Source of the DNA: Trichosphaerium sp. ATCC 40318
Lineage: Eukaryota; Discosea; Flabellinia; Trichosidae
Reading direction: 5' to 3'
Assembly: GCA_038496445.1 (NCBI GenBank)
Contig: JALMLS010000027.1
Span: forward strand, 186,001-250,000
DNA length: 64,000 nt
Position 1 is the stretch's first letter. The number at the start of each line of letters is the position of its first letter. The notes under the pieces were generated by a model. It was given only the letters and a program-made list of their open reading frames with translations. It had not been told where the DNA came from and searched no databases. The position numbers and the translations under genes were made by a program. Below are positions 34,101 to 46,807 of this stretch, piece by piece.

Positions 34101-34141
34101 CAGAGCTTGAGGATTTTGTACATAAAGTAACATCAAAATAA
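31127..34141 (+). CDS. HEAT/armadillo-type helical repeat protein (TTI2-like?)
   Basis: Begins MALNEVLCLFDEDKGDAIAL, with many short exons, and ends EDFVHKVTSK before TAA at 34139. Exons are almost purely helical: ARLSIVKSLVYAFVMLDDTQ, PELKLEGVRALTALINSQND, GVEKALGFRETPLLEILIPL, SMLAYQVLSTIMTVAKARIP, and an acidic loop (ETLDDEDEDAIS). This is the look of HEAT repeats. Overall length and C-terminal layout recall TELO2-interacting protein 2, but no decisive motif was seen, so the family is a guess. Some exons between 31.3 and 31.8 kb are uncertain. Confidence 0.55.
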
Positions 34142-34282
34142 TAACAACAACAAGTGTGTACTAAGTTTACGGAGGTTTTTTTTGGGTGTATTTACAATTA
34201 TACATTAATGGGAGGGTAGGTGTAAGCACTTTTTTGTATGTTTCAATTTTTTTTTGGAGATTTTTCCGGGGTTTTTTTGGTA

Positions 34283-36482
34283 TTACAAGAATGAGCGCAT
34301 GTGACTGAATTTAGATGTGTATGTGTAATGAAGGGGTTGACTAAAGTTTCTTCCATCATTTGTTACTAGTACTTCAACTCTAACATCAGGTTGATTTGAC
34401 ATACCTTGCACTAAGAAAAACCAATGTGAGAAAAAAAAAATCTAATACCGCGCAACAAAAAACTTGATTTGCCCAAAGGTTTTCTTTGTTTAAGGTTTAA
34501 GTACATACTTGTGCCAGGATAAGCAGGTGCTGTGAAAAACAACACAGTATCAGAATAACGTCGTAAGTTTGAAACAGATACATCGCCTCTATCACTGCGA
34601 AAAACTAATTGAAGAGAAGGACCTAAAGAAAAAAGACAACATGAGAAAAGCGTTCGAACCAAAAAAAATTTGCGGAGATTTTCAATACGACAAATCACGT
34701 GACGAACAAAATAAATACGTACCCTTAATAAATGGGTTTCCTACTACATGCATTTTCTCTCCGCCTTGAAAAGAACCAAAATTACGACTCAAAACCTCAA
34801 GCTGAATATTCCCTAAAAAATCACAAAATTAGAAGGCGCTAGGTTCTATTTTTAATGGATACGTACGCCGTCTGGTCAAAACTTTGCTATTTGAGTACGC
34901 ATAAAAAGGGCTAGAGAGACACGTTACATGCTCTAATTTAGTTCCATTACCCAACAATGTAAACCTAGACAAACAAAAAAGTCAGAAGATAAGAAAATCG
35001 AAAATGAAAGGTTTACCGAAGACAGAATTCGCGTTCGTTGTGTTTTGTCGAAGCTTCGGACATTGATAAGTTTGTAAAGTCTACACGACCATCTGGTTTA
35101 ATTTGTACTCTCTTACTTCCTGTGAGAATACCTTGACGTGGCTAAAAAGAGCGAACATGAGCAATGGTTCAAAACAACTTTTTTGGAAACAAAAACTCGT
35201 AATGTCTCGTAACATACCTTGCTTGTATCACCAGGGGCTTGACTCTGTGGAGAATATGCAAGCTCGGCAATCACTGATTTAGCACCAAGGCTCTTCCAAG
35301 GACCCAAAAGAGTTACTGAAGCGCTAAACGACCTAAATAATGAGAGTCAGTTATAAAATTATAGGCACAATTGTATTGATTGAATGACGCTGTCACTGTG
35401 GTCACATGTTAATGAGACGTTGCGGAAAAAGATCTCTAGATTAAATTTTTTGTACAAGGCTGTTAAGAAGCAGCAGCTATGTAAAAAAAAGCGCAAAAAG
35501 AGTTGTTCGTTGGTCGTAATAACGTTGCGAAAAAAAAAATTCTTTTGTTTACCTTTTCTCGCTTGGTGTTCGTGTGCGAACTTCAACTGGTGGTTGTGTA
35601 TGTACTACAATAACAACTTGCCCTGGAGCTAGAAAAAGAGAAAGGGAATAAGCAAAACAAAAAGCAATAACAAACAGCGAGGCAAAACTACCAAAAAGAT
35701 CACGTGTAATCTCACTTTCCGACTTATTTCAGAAGGAAAACGAAAAAAAAAATCCAAAACCTTGCGTAATCGATAAGTCGATTTCTTGCATACCTACTCT
35801 CCCTGTCATTGGTGCGTTTGCTAGCATATTATTACTGTTTACTAATGTCCTTGGAGGATGTGCAGTACGTGGTCTTGGTAGAGTAGCTGTTGGTTCTACT
35901 TTAATATCTCGTTTACCCTATGAAAGGTCCAAAGTTAGAAAAGTTCGCTTCATCCTGTCAATCACTCAAGTGAAAATTTTTGTTGAAATGTTTTTTTTTT
36001 GGTTTCTTGAGAGCTTTATTAGGCTTCAATAAGTATTTACGCTATTTTATGCGATGTAGACTCTTCGGGTAATAGTTTGAGCGCAAATAGACAAAATAGT
36101 GTTTTGACAAATTAAAAAATCGTACCAAGGCCGTTAATTCTCTATTACTTGATGGTTTTTGGTTGCCTCGTTGAACCACGAATGAAGGAAAGATTATTGG
36201 GGTATTTGAATCCATCATTGGCGAGTTTTGAGGCACCGCAAAGGACTGAGTGGGTGTTAAATAGGTGTCTTGACTTCTTCGACGTTCTCGCCCATTATAG
36301 CTGTAATCCATGTCCATTGACTCAAAATTCCCTCCAGAGTTGAAAGGAGACTCGCTTGACTCCATAAACGCTGGTGGCGCAAATTCTGTTGAAGTTAGGT
36401 CGAACATCGTTCCATAACCCACAGATTGGCTGTTGTATGACGGTTCTTCCTTCCAGTCATCATCCCAACCATAGAATGCCAT
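34283..36482 (-). CDS. Rel-homology/IPT-like transcription factor candidate
   Basis: Join 36482..36126, 35917..35794, 35628..35553, 35332..35218, 35141..35017, 34964..34867, 34812..34723, 34622..34509, 34410..34283 closes exactly (408 residues). Residues 1-160 are disordered (MAFYGWDDDWKEEP..., Ser/Pro-rich). Then come beta-rich segments GQVVIVVHTQPPVEVRTRTP, SFSASVTLLGPWKSLGAKSV, GRVDFTNLSM and LRFTLLGNGTKLEHV. A C-terminal Ig-like IPT/TIG domain follows: IQLEVLSRNFGSFQGGEKMH, VLFFTAPAYPGT and VRVEVLVTNDGRNFSQPLHY. GGE(K/T) near the start and TPPY/(A)PxY in mid-domain are typical of IPT in NF-kB, CSL and EBF. The RHD recognition loop RFRYxCEG is absent. DNA binding is inferred. Confidence 0.6.
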
Positions 36483-38448
36483 TATTTTCCGTTGGGAACT
36501 TCGAAGATCCCACGCTGTAGCGTTTTGCTTTTTACTACGGCGCGATACGCCCTGTTCTAAAGTACTTGGTCAACTTTGAAGGCCGAATTGACGAAAACAG
36601 ACTCTCAGACTTAAACTCGCCCAAAGTGCCCGAAGTCTTACTACGTGTTTCAACAGCTGGTTTAAACGAACACCAAATTCGTTTTTTAGTGTTGCTGTAG
36701 AAAGAATTCTCGACTTTTGTTTTTTCTTTGATTTTTTTTTTTCTCAAACAACCGTTACTTCGTCTATGTACCTCTTTTTATTTGAACAGTCATAAACTGC
36801 TGTTGATGTCTCTCTCGTTTTGGCATTGAAATCTTGTGTGAACAGAAGAGCACAAGGCAATGGTTCTAGGGTACCGCTAGTGCATGACTTGGGAACATTA
36901 ATAAATAACGCATTTTGGCCTATAATAAGGCTGTAGCATTACATGTATATTCGAAAATGGAAAATAGTTTTTGCGGTTTTTTGAACAATTATTTTTTCCA
37001 TGGACCACAAAAATGGCGTCATGGTATTGGAGGGTGATTGGGGGTCGGAATGTGTACATATTCTGTGCCCTGGTGCTCCTGTATTTCCCAACTGTTGAGT
37101 AACAGTAGCAACTTTTAATTTAATCACGTGCTACCCACTAGACAGTGAATATAAACTCGAACCCCAATAATACCGAAAAATAACTATTATGATACCCACG
37201 ATAGTGTATTAATATGAATAGCAAAGTACACTGTGGAATCTTTGGAACCTTCATTGTAAAAAACCCAACGAATACGTTGATTCACCCGATATTTTATGAC
37301 TTCATTTGCTTGTATTTATACCTATGACTACTTGCGAGAAGTATACCCAAATAATCAGGCTGTGAACACAAAGAATTTTTATAAATTCTGGAGAATTTTG
37401 AATACACCGTGTCCTTGTTCGGACTAAATTATGGAACGTGACAACGTGTAGTTTATAATGAGTTTTGGCGAATTCTTTGATTTGTTAAAATTCGCAGACC
37501 GTAGCCAAGTGAAGGTTCACAGGGTCTTGGTGTGCGAATAAAACACCAGGCGGGTCTATATTTCTCCGAGTCAGTTTAAAAAAAAGGTAACGTTTGTAAC
37601 CGGACGTTTCAGGGGTAGCTATCGACCCAACCCAGGCCATGCAGTTAGTATCAGGCTCTACACGCTTGAATTTGGATTGTCTTTAAACTGTAAGTGGATA
37701 GAGTTCGCTACTATATTAGCAGCGTACGTCGGAATATAAATGTCCCAGTCAACTCTTCAGAGTTGGTAGCTTTTATTTGGTTAACGCCACTGCTTACAAG
37801 AATTGTGATCTAGTATTTATTGTTCTTACAAGTACGAGACGTAGTTGTTGTCTGTATCCATAGGATTTTAATGTGTACAACCAAGTTCGCGGTATTGAAC
37901 ATACACACCTTCTATTCAACACAAAGAACCTATAACCGTCCACCATACAACAAACTACATTTTAAGGCATCGCATTTATTGTGGGTTTACAATGCAGTAT
38001 TTGCGACTGAGGTTATCTCCATGTTAGATTCTACAAAAATTAGACATCTCACTGCCAAAGACAAAATAATAGCTGAGCAGGATGCATTACTAGATTCACA
38101 GTAAGAAAATCAGTACACTCTGTACCGACCCAACAAGAAATTCAAAGCTTTTGCTCACTGTAGAAGATCTGCAACGTAAATAAAAAACCAATACGTTCAA
38201 GCCGAACCACATAAAACAAGTAGAAAGTTCTGTTAGTCTTGCCTAATGATAGTTTTTAAACTCAAATACTGAAAGTCAGTAAAAACTAAATTGCATTTTC
38301 TTTTAAACGACAATATTAGTCCGAACCCAGTGTACAGGTATCACCTGCACAAACACTAGAACATTGATCGGTGGAAATACTGTTATTAGTTAAATAGAAC
38401 AAGAGGGAAGTGAACAAAGTCAATAAGTATCAAAAGGGTTTTTTACTT
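36483..38448. other. Long intergenic stretch, no supported gene
   Basis: Nearly 2 kb between the transcription-factor start and the LanC-like gene end. A 94-codon plus-strand ORF at 37820-38104 ends KDKIIAEQDALLDSQ, but lacks family signals and splice partners. No RNA gene was recognised. Confidence 0.4.
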
Positions 38449-40553
38449 TTATATGTGAGGTTCGAATCCAGGCATATGATAGTCATTACCAACAAGCATA
38501 TCTGACCATAAAACAATAGCACCACAGTAGCTCCCAGCTGATTTTAAAAAAGTAAGAAAGTACAAAGAACAGAACTAAGAGACTAACCAAAGCCCATGTA
38601 AGGTGTTGGTGTGGGTTTTCTCATTAATGTTGGATCTGAAACAATCGGGTTTTCAACTACAAATTGCTGGAACTTTATTGCTCTGTAGAGGTATTTATCG
38701 TCTCCTGTTGCTCTGTGTATATACCTATATATTCCATTAATATACTGAAAGTAGTAGATAGGTCTAGTACAGTTGCATGTAGGTGTTACCGCTTATGCCA
38801 TGTCCAAGCATTAAACCTTTTGTTAAAAGACCTTTTTCCCATACATTATCTGCAGCTTTTCTAGCTGTAGCTAACCAAGAATCGTTTTTAAACGTTTGCC
38901 ATGCTTTCACAAGAACTGGTATAAATCCTGGAGAGCCATGGCACCACTAAAGGGTATAAGAAAATGAAGAGCACGTTTGACTGTTAAACAAAAAACAAGG
39001 CTTCAAAACATGCCTGTACAAGAATGTCCGGTTTTAGAGGGTAAGGAGACACTAGAGGTGTGGGAAAGTTTCCTTTTAAGATGTAAACGTTAACACTTGC
39101 TGTTGTAACTCATCGTAGAGTACCTGAAGGAAGTTGGAGCTACCAAAAAGTTAGAAACAAAAACCTGTAAAAGAAAACAAACCTTGACATAGTAGTTCAT
39201 TGTATCTGAAATCTGCTTCGCATAAGTTGTGTTTGAGACAATACCTTGTTTCATTTAATTCAAAAATAAAATTAACCTTAGATCATTACATACCTGGTAC
39301 ATCCAACAATTGTGTAATTATTCCTGTGGAACCCATACCTTGTCCCCAAAAGTACTGATCTATTTATGAAAATAAAATTATACTGCAATAAGAAACAACA
39401 CAAGACTCGTCAAAGATATGTGACGCACTGAATTCTGCGTTTTTCCATGATAAATGACCATCAATAGGATCAACGACAGCATGAGATAGTACTTGCTCGG
39501 CAACATTTACTATCAGCGATGCCGGAATGACTTCTTGTTTAAAGTAGTTATTAAGATAGTTCCCTGCGAAAATAAAATCAAAACCACACGTGATTATAAT
39601 ACAAAGAACCTATCATAATCAACCCGGCTCTTCCACTGTCTATGTCATTATAACTCGTCAAATGAGCATTTTTGAACCCTTCATTGAGTCATTCTCTCGC
39701 TTTCTTTTTTTTTTCTTATTTAGGGTTGTTACCTGTCAAAATCTCTTGAACGAATTGTTTGGATTGCTCTTTATCACCTTGCAAATCGTATATGACTGAT
39801 GCCAAGCAATACACTCCATTAGACGAGTATAAAAACGAAACATCCTCTACAAACACTGTAAATTAGTTATACATCATTCAAACGCACCAGTAGGCGTAAC
39901 AGACATGTGCGATAATGAATAATCAATGTATTGCCTATGGAACGATGTGTAAGATAGAGAGTAGTGATTAATTTTAATCACGTGATTGAAACAGCAACTA
40001 TCAAATTGACAATCTGCAGACTAGATTACATCCGTACCTCGCCCAACCAAGAACAGTTTCATTTTTGGTGTTAGCATATACACGTAAGAACGTCATTGCT
40101 CTTCCTGCACTACCAGCCATAACACTCCATCCAGCAGCATCCACCTAAAACTCAAGATTAGCACGTATTGACAACATAGCTGCTTTTTTTTTCTCACCTG
40201 TGGAGACGCATAGGCTATCACTTCGTCAATGTAACTGTTTTGTAGCTTCTCAATACCTAGAAACCGTTATACAATAATATTGCATCTTTTTAAGTATAAA
40301 ACGTGCTTTGACGAACAGTCGCAGGTAGGATAGTTGAGTCCCCTGGTTTATAGTCTTCATAGGGATTATCGTAGTATCTTGTCAATAAAATGAGCTGTTT
40401 TAACACTTAATAGCGGTGTAGTACGCACCTAGGACATGGTGGTCCTATTTTTTGAGGACATTCTGGTGGTACAGGCTCCAATGCGATATTAGCACCAAAA
40501 GCAGCAAGAAAAATACAACAAAGAGCCAAGAACATAAGAAAGTTCATCTTCAT
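38449..40553 (-). CDS. Secreted LanC-like (LANCL-type) protein lacking one zinc-ligand Cys
   Basis: ATG at 40553 starts a clear signal peptide (MKMNFLMFLALCCIFLAAFG). Multiple exons then encode LanC alpha/alpha-barrel repeats: VIAYASPQ, DAAGWSVMAGSAGRAMTFLR, VSFLYSSNGVYCLASVIYDL, DQYFWGQGMGSTGIITQLLD, WCHGSPGFIPVLVKAWQTFK, GLLTKGLMLGHGISGNTYMQ, RAIKFQQFVV and PYMGFGSCGAIVLWSDML. WCHG-PG and G(L)CHG-xxGN are the zinc-binding signatures of LANCL1/2. Here the second reads LGHG, so the Cys of the Cys-His pair is Gly. Known eukaryotic LANCLs are cytosolic; the leader suggests secretion or ER residence. Confidence 0.8.
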
Positions 40554-40639
40554 TTTAGACACTATATTTATTAAGATGTGCTAAGGCAATCAAAACGGTG
40601 GTAGATTAAGTTCCGACCAACACTTTTTGTGATTGTATA

Positions 40640-40811
40640 CTTTGTGGAGAATACCCAAATGGAGATACTTATCAATGGGGCAGCATCGCTTTTGAGACAG
40701 TTTCGAACTTGATTTTTGATTTACAGAATCTGAGACGTTTTTACTCACGTCAGAACCATCTTAACTTCGATGGCTATTTTGAACATGTAGCTAGGGTTCT
40801 ATACTTGTAGG
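40640..40811 (+). repeat. Dispersed fragment, open frame with CxxC
   Basis: The frame here reads DCILCGEYPNGDTYQWGS, then FETVSNLIFDLQNLRRFYSR, ending at TAG. The part from 40681 to 40800 recurs in decayed form at 23478-23590. It is a truncated gene or transposon relic of unknown origin. The neighbouring ORF at 40825-41064 shows no family signal. Confidence 0.5.
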
Positions 40812-41164
40812 TATAAAAACAGTTTTGCGATTCGTTTGTGCTGTACCGAGGAAAAGTACTGACAGTCAAAGCAATTTTTTTGTAAACCACTTAGTATGTA
40901 TCATGCTTTGTTTTACAACTTCATTTTTTTTCATTTTGATTGGCGTTGAGCAAAAGTTAACTAATCAAATGTTAAATCCTACCAATACACGTGATATCCA
41001 AATCACAATGTTACTCTTTAAACTATCTATGACAAATATGTGCTTAATTGCAAGCATGCAATAGAGCTAACCTTAATTAATTGTTGCTATCTCAAAGTGG
41101 CACTTCATTTCGTTGTTTATTGTACAAGTTTTTTTTTATAGTTCTATTTTGCATTTCAACACAC

Positions 41165-44100
41165 TCACATAATAAAATCGTCATTTTTCCTGTCTTCAAA
41201 AAATTGATGTATTACAGACAAGGCATCATCAGGTTTTCTAGTTGTAATATTTTCTCTTAACCAAGCAGGTAGATTCTTAGCATTGCCAGCACCTGCAAAT
41301 CTACCATCTACAACAATACAACTTAGAAGAGATATAATTAAAGAAATTTAGGGACAATTACCTAACAAAACCATGACACCGTAATCGTCTTTGTGTCGAA
41401 GACATCTACCAATTGCTGAAGAAAAAAGTAAGAAAAATCAAGAATTCTAACTGATTAGCTGCGGGCGTTCTTATTTTGATAAAAATTTAATTACCTTGGT
41501 TTAATGCACGCCAAGCTTGTAGTGTATACCATTCTGTACCATTTAAAAATCCATCTGATTGACGTGTGTTGTTGTACTCTTTTTTTAATTTTATTTTCAA
41601 ATCAGTCCTGTTTTGAAAATTAGTAAGGTATATCTTAAAGACTGGAATACGAATAGAAATAAACGTACAACTGAGCAAAGGGTATGCCAACAGATATAAC
41701 ACCTCTAGCATTTGCATCCTTAAAATCAACACCTTCACTGACTTTTCCACTACATAAGAAGTTAGCGATAAAAAGACAGATAATAATGTTCTATCATTGT
41801 GTATTCTGTACTCACCGACAAACAGCAAACATGAGTGCACCACGTTCAGTACCGGTTGCTAATGCGTAGAATTGCTTTATTGTTTTATCAAACTCACGAC
41901 CTGACGATCTTGGTTCAATAATGAGATCTTTCGTTTCCTCTAATTTCTCCCTAACAAAACGTAAGCACACTCACCCATTATAAATACTAAAAATGATAAA
42001 GGCTTGTAATTGACGTACCAAATATCCGTTTCTTGCCAACGTTGGATACAACTAGTCATAAAAGAGTACCTATTTGTGAACACGTGAGTAAAAGTTTTGC
42101 GAATAGCAAATCATGTTCGCTTTGTAAAAGTGAGTCGTACGAAGGAAAGAAACACAAGACACCATTTGGGATCTTTTCAGCAAGATCGTTGATATGGTTA
42201 CCGAGATCATCAGTAACTTTTACATCACTACGTGTCTGATATGTGTATCTAGCCGTAGGTACAACAAGGGCTAATCTGTTCTCTTCTGGTACAACTAACG
42301 AGATAATAAATACGACGTTCAATTTCTAAGATGACTACAACACATACCATGAGGTGTTTGTACTTGAAATGCAAAGTTACAATCAAGTTCTGGCTCAAAT
42401 AACTTCAGAGGATGAAGTGTTCCTAAAGAGAAAAAAATAAGAAAGGCTCAACAACCTCTTTTCTCAAGCTTGGTTTTTCGTGTTATAAAAATAGTACCTG
42501 ACGCGAGAATAACTGAGTGAGCATCTTTTAATGGACTAAAACCAACTGCTGGATTCATACACCATATATGAAAAGAGTAAGAATAAGTTGTTACCCTCTT
42601 TCTAGGTAGTTTTTCTCTTTTAACCATAATACGATAATCATTAATTGGAGCACAACCGTTACTTAACATATGAGAAACTAGTCTAAATAATGTTCCAAGA
42701 ATCTGAGTTGCCTTGCTAGGTAGTACTTCCTTTGTTTCTGCAAGAGCAGTCATGCATTCTATGGAGTATACGTTAGAGATATTGTTGCATATGAAAACAA
42801 AACTACAAGTAGTATCCAGCCTATCAACATAGCACTGTTCATTGTTCTTGTTGAAGACGCACCTCTGTATTTTGATTGAGCGTTCTCTTCATTTACATCT
42901 ATTAGCGAGAGGACTTGCATGAAATTATCACTTGATACAATAAAAGCACGTTGATCATTTTTGAAAAGGCCAGCAGCTCCCTCTAACCATTCTGTGATAC
43001 CAATAGCAACCTTAATATCGTTAACATAAGCTTTGTGTTTAACACAAAAAGTATAAAGCATCATGTTGTACGTCTGCAGCATCCTTTAGGCGAGCATGGC
43101 GTGCTACGATTGACAGCATAGATTCTCGCAAATCTATTCAAAAAAATTAAGGTTCTCACTTGTCACGTGATATAAAAAAACCCAAGTTGATCACGTGATT
43201 TTGTGACTTATACTACGTACCTCTCATATCATCTAATTTTACATCAAAACTATAAGCAGTACGGGAAGCGTCCTCAATATTACTGCACAATTATTAGAAT
43301 CTTCACGAAAAAAAGCAAAAAAATAACCAGCTTACTGTGCCTCATCAATGATAACAATATCACCATTAATATCTATACCCATAGCATCTCTATAACTTAA
43401 ATTAGATTGAACATAGTACAAGCGGAAACAATGGAGACACTGCCACTCCTTCAGCAACGAAGACGAGATACAATTTTTTTAAAACTGGTAAATGAGTAAT
43501 ATCTCTGTCACAAGAATGTTCAAATACGTGCTTGATTGATGGTTCTATAATAAAATTGTATGGACAAATAATAAGCTCTGACATCAGTATCAGTGATTTA
43601 GACGCATAGAACGGGCAAGCCTAATTAAAGAAAAATAAATAATTAAATAACTCTAACCATTAATGTCTACCTTTTGCTCTTTGCCTATGGAAACAATATC
43701 ATTCACATTCCATACTTCATCTTCTGATCCTCTCAAAATAGGCGAAGGGGATGTTGTCAGTACTTTAGAACGAGACTAGAACTCACATTAACAATGAGTT
43801 TATAAATTAAGTTAAAAATACCTTGAATTCACATCCACCTTGTCTGATCTCACGCTTACAAGAAGCATTGATATCATATGACTTCGATACCTCAGGATTA
43901 ATACAATAGTGTTTCCTATAAACTAATAAGTACTGAAACAAGTAAATCCGAGAAAAAAAAACAAGCTTTCAAAAGTGAAATCTCAATAGCACCAAAACTT
44001 CAGTCACTAAAGTAAGACTTACCGTGCTGCTAAAACATTTAACTGAGGTCTGTATGGCGTTTTCTTAAGCTCTTTCACTAGTTGAGTCACTTGTGCATGC

Positions 44101-44695
44101 GTTCTGAGGAAGAACAAAGTAAGTACAAGTGTCAACACTATGTGAGTCTTCGATACCTTGTCCCATAGTAAATCTTTGGTACACGCTGGCCAGAGCGCAT
44201 ATCTTTTTGCTTTGCTTGCCAAGCAAGGCAAGCCGTTAAGAGAGCCAGTGATTTACCTGTACCAGTTGGAGACTCTATCAGCGCATTCTGTTTGCTGTCA
44301 AGCGCCTAGTAGCGAAAATATTACAAGATTGCTTGTCTTTTTTTTAATGTCCTTTTTGTTACCTGTATAATGTTCTCCATTGCCTCTATTTGCGTTGCAT
44401 AAGGAGTATACGGAAATGAAATGGTTGTGTCAGCGAGAGTAGTTTGATACTTAGCATTTGCAGCAGCTCTAGATGAGCCTCGTCGTGGTGTACGCTTTAG
44501 TTTGCGTAAAGACTAGTGATTGGTCAGAGAAACAATAGAAGCACAATAACGTCATATATAAGCGTAAAATAAAGTATTTAGGCGTTGCAGACGCGTCATA
44601 CGCTACTACAGATTTTTTTTAAACTTTTCGCCGTTTTCTTCGTCACATCTACTATTTGAACGTACTCCAAGTGTTGTAACCAATCGTGAAGCCAT
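41165..44695 (-). CDS. FANCJ/BRIP1-like superfamily 2 DNA helicase
   Basis: ATG at 44695 ([10 protein letters not shown]). Key exons are [20 protein letters not shown] (Q-like region), [20 protein letters not shown] (Walker A), [20 protein letters not shown] (motif Ia), [10 protein letters not shown] and a Cys-containing segment (Fe-S region), [14 protein letters not shown] and DIVIIDEAQ (DEAH-type box), GSVLFTRKT-type motifs and [20 protein letters not shown] near the C-terminus, stop at 41165. ALxSKQxxLxESPTGxGKSLALL is closer to FANCJ than to RTEL1, DDX11 or XPD. The family unwinds DNA 5' to 3' in interstrand-crosslink and G-quadruplex repair. Exon borders are approximate. Confidence 0.78.
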
Positions 44696-44951
44696 TGATG
44701 GTAATTTTTATTAAACGTACACTAACACTTACAAAATTGACATATACCTCTGCTATACGCAACGAAAATCTAGTATTGCAATCTTCAAATACTTTCCTGG
44801 CTTATCAACAAAAAACGGTGAGCTTACGAAGAAAACTAAACAAATTTCGCCTAAACCGAATAAAAAACTCACGTGTCCATAACAAGTACTCTCAAATATA
44901 CATCAACAACACAAGGCGTTTATTTACCCATCTCCAAAAAAAAACTTGTTT

Positions 44952-46695
44952 CTACTGCATTACAATCTTGATTTTACGACCTTGAGATATATCCGGTTTT
45001 ATAGCATTTGTGACTTGTGTGCATCCACAAATGTCAAGCATTTTTAATTTTTTGAGACCTAATACTCTATGTATTACTGCATCTGTAATTTTATCCAACC
45101 AAGCCATTGAGAGCTCCTAAATACCGTTATAAGATATTCTACGACAACTTTTTTCATCTGAAAAATAAAAAAACTAAAATCATACCTCCAAGTTATTCAT
45201 ATGAACAAAAAAGTCAGCTCCTTCATTAGATATACTGCTACAACCACTCACAGATAACACAGATATTGTCTTAATTTGACATAGGAACCTCATACCATTA
45301 TCTGTTAAAGAATCACAGAAGGAAAGATCAAGAACAGTAAGTTGTTTCGCCTAAATTCTCATTAGCTTCAAGTCAAATCACTCTGTCGTGCATACCTGAG
45401 TAAGTTGAGCTAAATAATTATCTGTGATGCGTCCTCGTGATAAATAGAGTCTTGTGAGGTTTTGTAATGGAATACGATGAGCGCCTGACAAAGGTTAGGT
45501 ATTGTTTCATTTAATAACAAGAACATTAGGCTACACGTTCTAAATCATTCCACATACCATTATCAGTAATTCCAAAACAATTTGACAAGCTCAACACTTT
45601 AAGTGAATGTAGATTTTCAATATTTGGCATACCCTATTCGAAGCACGTAAGCATCAAAACTCAAGAGTAAAAAAAACTTCAGTGAAAAAAAATACTAACC
45701 TGATCTGTGAGACGCATACATCCATGAAGCATTAGTCTTGTCAAGCTGTGTTCCAAATGTTTAAAAGCCTCAGCTCCTCTATCTGATATTTGACACTCAA
45801 AAATATCCTAAACAACGTCCGTTCAGTTAAGAGGTTTTTTTTTGCCGTTTCAAAAAAAATGACACTTACCAATTTTTTCAGGTTAGACAAATGTGACAGC
45901 TGCAAAAAGCTCTTGTCTGTGATTTTCGGGCAGAAAGACATATCTAGAATCTCCAAATTTGAAAGACTACTCAATTTTTCCAGTCCGAAGTCTACAGCGT
46001 ATAAGAGAACAAATCGTTGTTTGAGCAGTTTGAAAGAAAAAAATTTAAGCCTTCAACAGGCCTGTCAATATTCGAGCTACTTGCCTGTGAGTTTGTGACA
46101 ACCAGCCAGGTTCAATGCGATAATTCTCGGCAAAGAAATAGTACTAAAGAATTTTTCTATCGATTGGTTCGTTAAATCAGTCCTGAAGCTTAGATTGACG
46201 GCCTTACGCCGTCTCGCTAAAGCCAACCATTGTTTGCAAACGCGCAGAACTCTTTTTGCGTTAATAAGTTACAAAACGGGTTATATACGCACCCGCTTAC
46301 TTGTATGAGGTCCAACTGGTCTAGAATCATCTCAACAACTTCTGGGGGAAGTAAAGGATCTGGTGCTTTCTCCTATCATTTTATGTTAAACTTTGAGCTT
46401 ATTAGGCAACTGTTAATACCGGTTGTTGCTTTGCGCGTTTTATAGCGTCTCGTTGTAACGCCAACCGACGCCTCGCACTTTGTACTTGCGCTGTGGAATA
46501 TGTAGGGCCTTTAGCGTGGGCATGTGGAACGCCTGCGTAACCATGACCTTTGGCGTAAGCTGGGTTACCTGGTGCCCCACGCATAGGCATACGAGCCCTC
46601 CCACCCATCTGTTGCCTTTGTAAGAGCTGATGCTGCATAGCAGTTGGCGTAGGTGCCCTTCCTGGCTGTCTAGTTATTGGTTGATTACCCCTCAT
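44952..46695 (-). CDS. F-box/LRR protein with Arg/Gln-rich N-terminal extension
   Basis: Exon 46695..46420 encodes a 92-residue low-complexity, arginine-rich leader (MRGNQPITRQPGRAPTP...). It splices in phase to 46369..46293, the F-box (APDPLLPPEVVEMILDQLDL), and on to VLRVCKQWLALARRR. LRR exons follow (NLEILDMSFCPKITDKSFLQ, and similar ones ending LDICGCTQVTNAI), the cysteine-containing FBXL type, to a stop at 44952. The intron after HKLTG starts GCAAGT (GC-AG). It is a probable SCF substrate receptor, structurally distinct from the two FBXL-like genes at 18-21 kb. Confidence 0.78.
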
Positions 46696-46807
46696 TGCCA
46701 GCACCGTCTTGTAGCCAGAAATACACCGATTTGACTTTTGAGTTACCAAATGGCTAGCTTAACACATAGTTGTAAAAAAACCGCGCGTAATACAACGTTA
46801 GTTCAGA
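46696..46807. promoter_or_regulatory. 112-bp divergent promoter region
   Basis: Separates the ATG of the F-box/LRR gene (46695, minus) from the ATG of the small basic protein (46808, plus). It is too short for separate promoters of usual size; no distinct motif is recognised. Confidence 0.4.

Noticed and set aside
37820-38104. 94-codon plus-strand ORF ending KDKIIAEQDALLDSQ
   Set aside because: A helical tail hints at coding, but no start context, domain or second exon could be supported.
38456-38472. GGTTCGAATCC resembling a tRNA T-arm
   Set aside because: It lies inside the last codons of the LanC-like gene (PGFEPH) and there is no acceptor stem or anticodon arm around it.
40825-41064. 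79-codon plus-strand ORF
   Set aside because: No family signal, no splice partners and unlike codon use; probably chance.
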